This document shows, in pieces, positions 61,442 through 64,000 of a stretch of 64,000 nucleotides of DNA. The position numbers and the translations under genes were made by a program. The stretch is from Amphibiibacter pelophylacis. GTDB taxonomy: Bacteria > Pseudomonadota > Gammaproteobacteria > Burkholderiales > Burkholderiaceae_C. Below the pieces are notes generated by a model. That model saw only the letters and a list, made by a program, of their open reading frames with translations, did not search any database and was not told where the DNA came from. The stretch covers positions 62,001 through 126,000 of the forward strand of contig NZ_JAWDIE010000003.1 in the NCBI RefSeq assembly GCF_037688875.1. Reading direction: 5' to 3'. The number at the start of each line of letters is the position of its first letter. The stretch's first letter is position 1.

Positions 61442-62230
61442 TCAGCCCAGCCACTTGTGGCGCGCAGCGATCAGCTTGTCGAGCCAGAGTCGGCGCTGCT
61501 TGGCCAGGCCATAGTGCCACTGACGGCCCTGGCTGGAACGCTGGCCCGATACGCGCGCTCTGCTGGCCGCCTGCGCCGCTGCGCCATCGATCTGGCTCTC
61601 TGAACCCGTGGTCGTCAGCAGTGGGGGCCAGAAGCAGTAGCCTGTGTTGCGCCGCGTCTGCCAGTGGCGCAGAAAATTGTCGACCGGGCAGAAAATACGC
61701 CCGCTGGTCTCGATAAAGGCCTGCGCACCAGCACGCGACCAGACCAGTCCCGTGGTGGTCATCGGAAAATAATGCGCGCGAGCCAGGCGAACACCGGGAT
61801 ATTCCGGCCCAAACCCGGTCAGTGGAGTGAAGATTTTGAGCTTCTGGTTGCCAATATTGAAAACGTCCCAGCCGCTGTGGCCGTGGCGCTCCAGCCAGTC
61901 CACCGCCATGGCAACCAGGGGCGCAAGCGGCTGCAGCATCTGCATATCGTCTTCCAGCACGATGGCGTAAGGCGCATCGGTGGCCAGAAAGCGCTCGGCG
62001 CAGCGCACATGGCTGAGGTAACAGCCCAGCTCGCCCCCCCGCAGCTCGCGGCCCATATAAGCGCGCGCCCGCGCCGCATCGTAGAGATCACCAAACTGAT
62101 CCACACCGGCGCGACCATCCACTGCCGCAACGCGCTCGAACGCAATGCCCTGCGCCACGAGCTGCCCGGTGGCCGAGGCCAGACGCTCGTCACTGCCGTC
62201 CAGGTTGATCAGGTAGATATGGGTCGTCAT
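61442..62230 (-). CDS. glycosyltransferase family 25 (lipooligosaccharide type)
   Basis: A 262-residue GT25 enzyme. N-terminal IYLINLDGSDERLASATGQL and FERVAAVDGRAG, then GGELGCYLSHVRCAERFL and the VLEDDMQML acidic motif, which are the family landmarks of LgtB/LpsA-like transferases. Near residues 60-67 the codons for RELRGGEL include a G7 run. The stop of the upstream glycosyltransferase overlaps its start (TAATG), so the two are coupled and probably both work on cell-surface glycans. Confidence 0.85.
   Translation of the reverse strand: MTTHIYLINLDGSDERLASATGQLVAQGIAFERVAAVDGRAGVDQFGDLYDAARARAYMGRELRGGELGCYLSHVRCAERFLATDAPYAIVLEDDMQMLQPLAPLVAMAVDWLERHGHSGWDVFNIGNQKLKIFTPLTGFGPEYPGVRLARAHYFPMTTTGLVWSRAGAQAFIETSGRIFCPVDNFLRHWQTRRNTGYCFWPPLLTTTGSESQIDGAAAQAASRARVSGQRSSQGRQWHYGLAKQRRLWLDKLIAARHKWLG
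62034..62040 (-). repeat. G7 homopolymer in the GT25 coding sequence
   Basis: Seven consecutive C on the plus strand (G7 in the mRNA), encoding the Arg-Gly-Gly before the conserved Glu-Leu-Gly-Cys motif. Frame is intact as sequenced. Confidence 0.85.
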
Positions 62231-62937
62231 TATGAAAAAATGATTTTTTTGATTTTTCTTCGCATTTTTTTAAAAAACCCGATCTTGTTCAAGCCCGGGT
62301 TAGCCACACTGACATCCTCTCCAAGATGGGTGCAGACCCCGGCCCCATCTTGCAGATAAGCCACATGCCGACCTTGCTGACGCATCCAGCGGGATACATG
62401 ACGCTCTTTCTGGTATGCAGAAAATCCGCCACAGGCTCGCCACAGCTCTGTTTTCATCAGGTGCGGGTTGAACGTGTAGTGATGCCATTCATCAGACCGG
62501 CTATCGAGATGGGTGTAAGCCACCCCCTGAAAGCTGTTTTTTGAAATTCGCTGGGGAATTTCCTGGTGCGGCGAATAATCGGACAGACTGCGCCAGCACA
62601 CCGAACTGACATGCGGACTGCCCAGAAGAATCCGGGCACGTTCAATATCAGGTGCACGGGCAAACAACCAGTCATCCTCACAATGAAAAATATAAGGCGT
62701 CTGAACCTGGCGGTACATCCGATCGACCGCCGGATGATGACCGACATGGTGGTCGAGCGCAACCAGGCGGCCCTGCGGGCAGGAGGCCCGAAACTGCGCA
62801 CTGGTCGCTTCATCACAAAAGTCATTGACGGCCAGCACATGGCGGAATTCCATATGCGCAAAAAGACTGTCCAGGGTCTGGCGCAACAGATCAGGTCGGC
62901 GTCCTATGGTCAGGCACAGCGTGATGTCGTCAGTCAT
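62230..62937 (-). CDS. glycosyltransferase-like protein
   Basis: A 235-residue protein beginning ITLCLTIGRRPDLLRQTLDSLFAHM, a GT2-like nucleotide-sugar fold, with HVLAVNDFCDEATSAQF and a VQTPYIFHCEDDWLFAR segment (EDD resembles the metal-binding acidic motif). The C-terminal part is basic and ends KKMRRKIKKIIFS. The most upstream in-frame ATG (63012) would overlap the kef gene, so I take the ATG at 62937. It is coupled to the GT25 gene downstream. This gene is lower in GC than its neighbours. Confidence 0.75.
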   Translation of the reverse strand: MTDDITLCLTIGRRPDLLRQTLDSLFAHMEFRHVLAVNDFCDEATSAQFRASCPQGRLVALDHHVGHHPAVDRMYRQVQTPYIFHCEDDWLFARAPDIERARILLGSPHVSSVCWRSLSDYSPHQEIPQRISKNSFQGVAYTHLDSRSDEWHHYTFNPHLMKTELWRACGGFSAYQKERHVSRWMRQQGRHVAYLQDGAGVCTHLGEDVSVANPGLNKIGFFKKMRRKIKKIIFS

Positions 62938-62974
62938 GGCCCGGATTTTCCCGCTGGTTTTTTCCGCGTTAAGG

Positions 62975-64000
62975 TCAATGCGCGCTGTCAGCTTCTGATC
63001 CAGCGACAGCATTATCCCACCCCGCCCTCCGCCCCGGCCTGGCTTCGCGCTCCTGGCGCAGCTGCTCGGTGAGCTGCTGGCGGATGGCTTTGCTGGCGGC
63101 GATCAGGCTGGCGCGGTCTTTGTGGTGGGGATGCAGTTTGTGCGCCAGTTCGATGTTGCGGCGCCGGAATTCCAGGGCGATCCGGCGCGCTTCGTGCGGG
63201 GTCTGGCCCAGCGCTTCCAGGGCGCTGCGGGCGCTTTGCAGGCTGGAGCCCAGCAGCTCGCGCTCGATGTGCGGCACGCCGCATTCGTGCAGGCGGTTCC
63301 AGTGCGTCAGATCGCGGGCGCGCGCCACCAGCGCCAGGTGCGGAAAATGCTGCTGCGCCAGCTCGACAATCTCCAGCGACTGATCGGGGTCGTCCACCGC
63401 CACCACCAGCACGCGCGCTTTCCCGGCGCCCGCGATGCGAAGCAGGTCCAGGCGCGTGGCGTCGCCGTAATGCACGGTGTAGCCAAACTGGCGCGCGGTT
63501 TCGATCAGCTCGGGGTCGTAATCCAGCACCGTGCAGTTCATGCCCTGCGAGTACAGCACCCGCGCCACGATCTGCCCGTAGCGGCCAAAGCCCGCGATGA
63601 TGACGGCGTTGTCCTGTTCTTCGGCCAGCTCCTGGGGTTTTTCGCTGATGTCGCGGGCCGCGATGCGGGCGTCCAGCCAGGGCAGCAGCAGGCGGTCGAT
63701 AGCCACCAGCAGCAGCGGACCCAGCAGCATGGACAGCGCCACCGTGCCGATCAGCAGGGAGGACACGCGCGCCTCGAAAATCTGTGCGCCGACCGCGCCC
63801 TGGAAGACCACGAAAGCGAACTCGCCGCCCTGCGCCAGCAGCAGGACCAGCACCGGACGCTCGCGCAGTGGCACGCCCATGGCCGCCGATACGCCCCAGA
63901 TCATCACGGCCTTCACGGCCAGAAAGCCCAGCAGCACCAGCAGCATGGTGCCCGGCGAGGCCAGCAGCACGCCGAAATCGATGCTCATGCCCACGGCCAT
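62975..64000 (-). CDS. Kef-type K+/H+ antiporter, C-terminal part (start outside window)
   Basis: At least 341 residues of a CPA2 monovalent cation:proton antiporter. The membrane part ends with VAVGMSIDFGVLLASPGTMLLVLLGFLAVKAVMIWG and LLAQGGEFAFVVFQGA. The cytoplasmic RCK/TrkA-N domain follows: AVIIAGFGRYGQIVARVLYSQG, VLDYDPELIETARQFGYTVHYGDATR and LVVAVDDPDQSLEIVELA. This is the KefB/KefC arrangement, glutathione-gated potassium efflux in relatives. The gene runs beyond 64000, so start and full length are not visible. Confidence 0.88.
   Translation of the reverse strand: MAVGMSIDFGVLLASPGTMLLVLLGFLAVKAVMIWGVSAAMGVPLRERPVLVLLLAQGGEFAFVVFQGAVGAQIFEARVSSLLIGTVALSMLLGPLLLVAIDRLLLPWLDARIAARDISEKPQELAEEQDNAVIIAGFGRYGQIVARVLYSQGMNCTVLDYDPELIETARQFGYTVHYGDATRLDLLRIAGAGKARVLVVAVDDPDQSLEIVELAQQHFPHLALVARARDLTHWNRLHECGVPHIERELLGSSLQSARSALEALGQTPHEARRIALEFRRRNIELAHKLHPHHKDRASLIAASKAIRQQLTEQLRQEREARPGRRAGWDNAVAGSEADSAH

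Overview
The window is high-GC, densely packed bacterial chromosome. Gene content points to a betaproteobacterium of order Burkholderiales, probably Comamonadaceae-like: adjacent metX-metW, a ypjD-like gene beside ffh, a moaA-moeA-moaD-moaE run, Kdo transferase waaA, homodimeric aceE and short intergenic gaps. No rRNA, tRNA or CRISPR array was seen. Both edges cut genes: a DinG/YoaA-type helicase at the left and a Kef-type antiporter at the right.

Region by region. 1-8 kb: helicase, PP2C phosphatase, EVE protein, sodB overlapping a patatin phospholipase gene, SulP permease, adenosine deaminase, then an intact hicB behind the 3' stub of hicA. 8-18.4 kb: ypjD-like gene, ffh, a large unknown membrane protein, phosphomannomutase, waaA and the molybdopterin genes moaA-moeA-moaD-moaE. 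18.4-34 kb: nadE, a FemAB/GNAT-like protein, a CoA-transferase, decayed higBA, a large GH3 lipoprotein, two flavoproteins (one a TVP38-reductase fusion) and an ynjBCDF-like ABC/phosphatidyltransferase operon. 34-41.5 kb: a minus-strand polyamine/arginine catabolism cluster (gamma-glutamylputrescine synthetase-like and oxidase-like genes, agmatinase) with aceE upstream and a VapBC locus set into it. 41.5-50 kb: M48 protease, trmB, cysM, pyrF-purB, a GST and metX-metW. 50-58 kb: a RES-Xre toxin-antitoxin pair, then a LacI-controlled GH42 beta-galactosidase with a sugar ABC importer that lacks its ATPase. 58-64 kb: HepT/MntA toxin-antitoxin fused to the end of a methylmalonyl-CoA mutase-moaC operon, two glycosyltransferases and the Kef antiporter.

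The most unusual structure is at 37,806-37,894. An 8-bp tandem repeat fills the gap between agmatinase and the PuuB-like oxidase. Read on the coding strand it forms a chain of overlapping Met-Pro-stop mini-ORFs (ATGCCCTGATG...) running from the agmatinase stop codon to the oxidase start, which has no visible Shine-Dalgarno sequence. A second theme is density of toxin-antitoxin loci: three intact pairs (VapBC, RES-Xre, HepT-MntA) and two decayed ones (HicAB, HigBA) in 64 kb.
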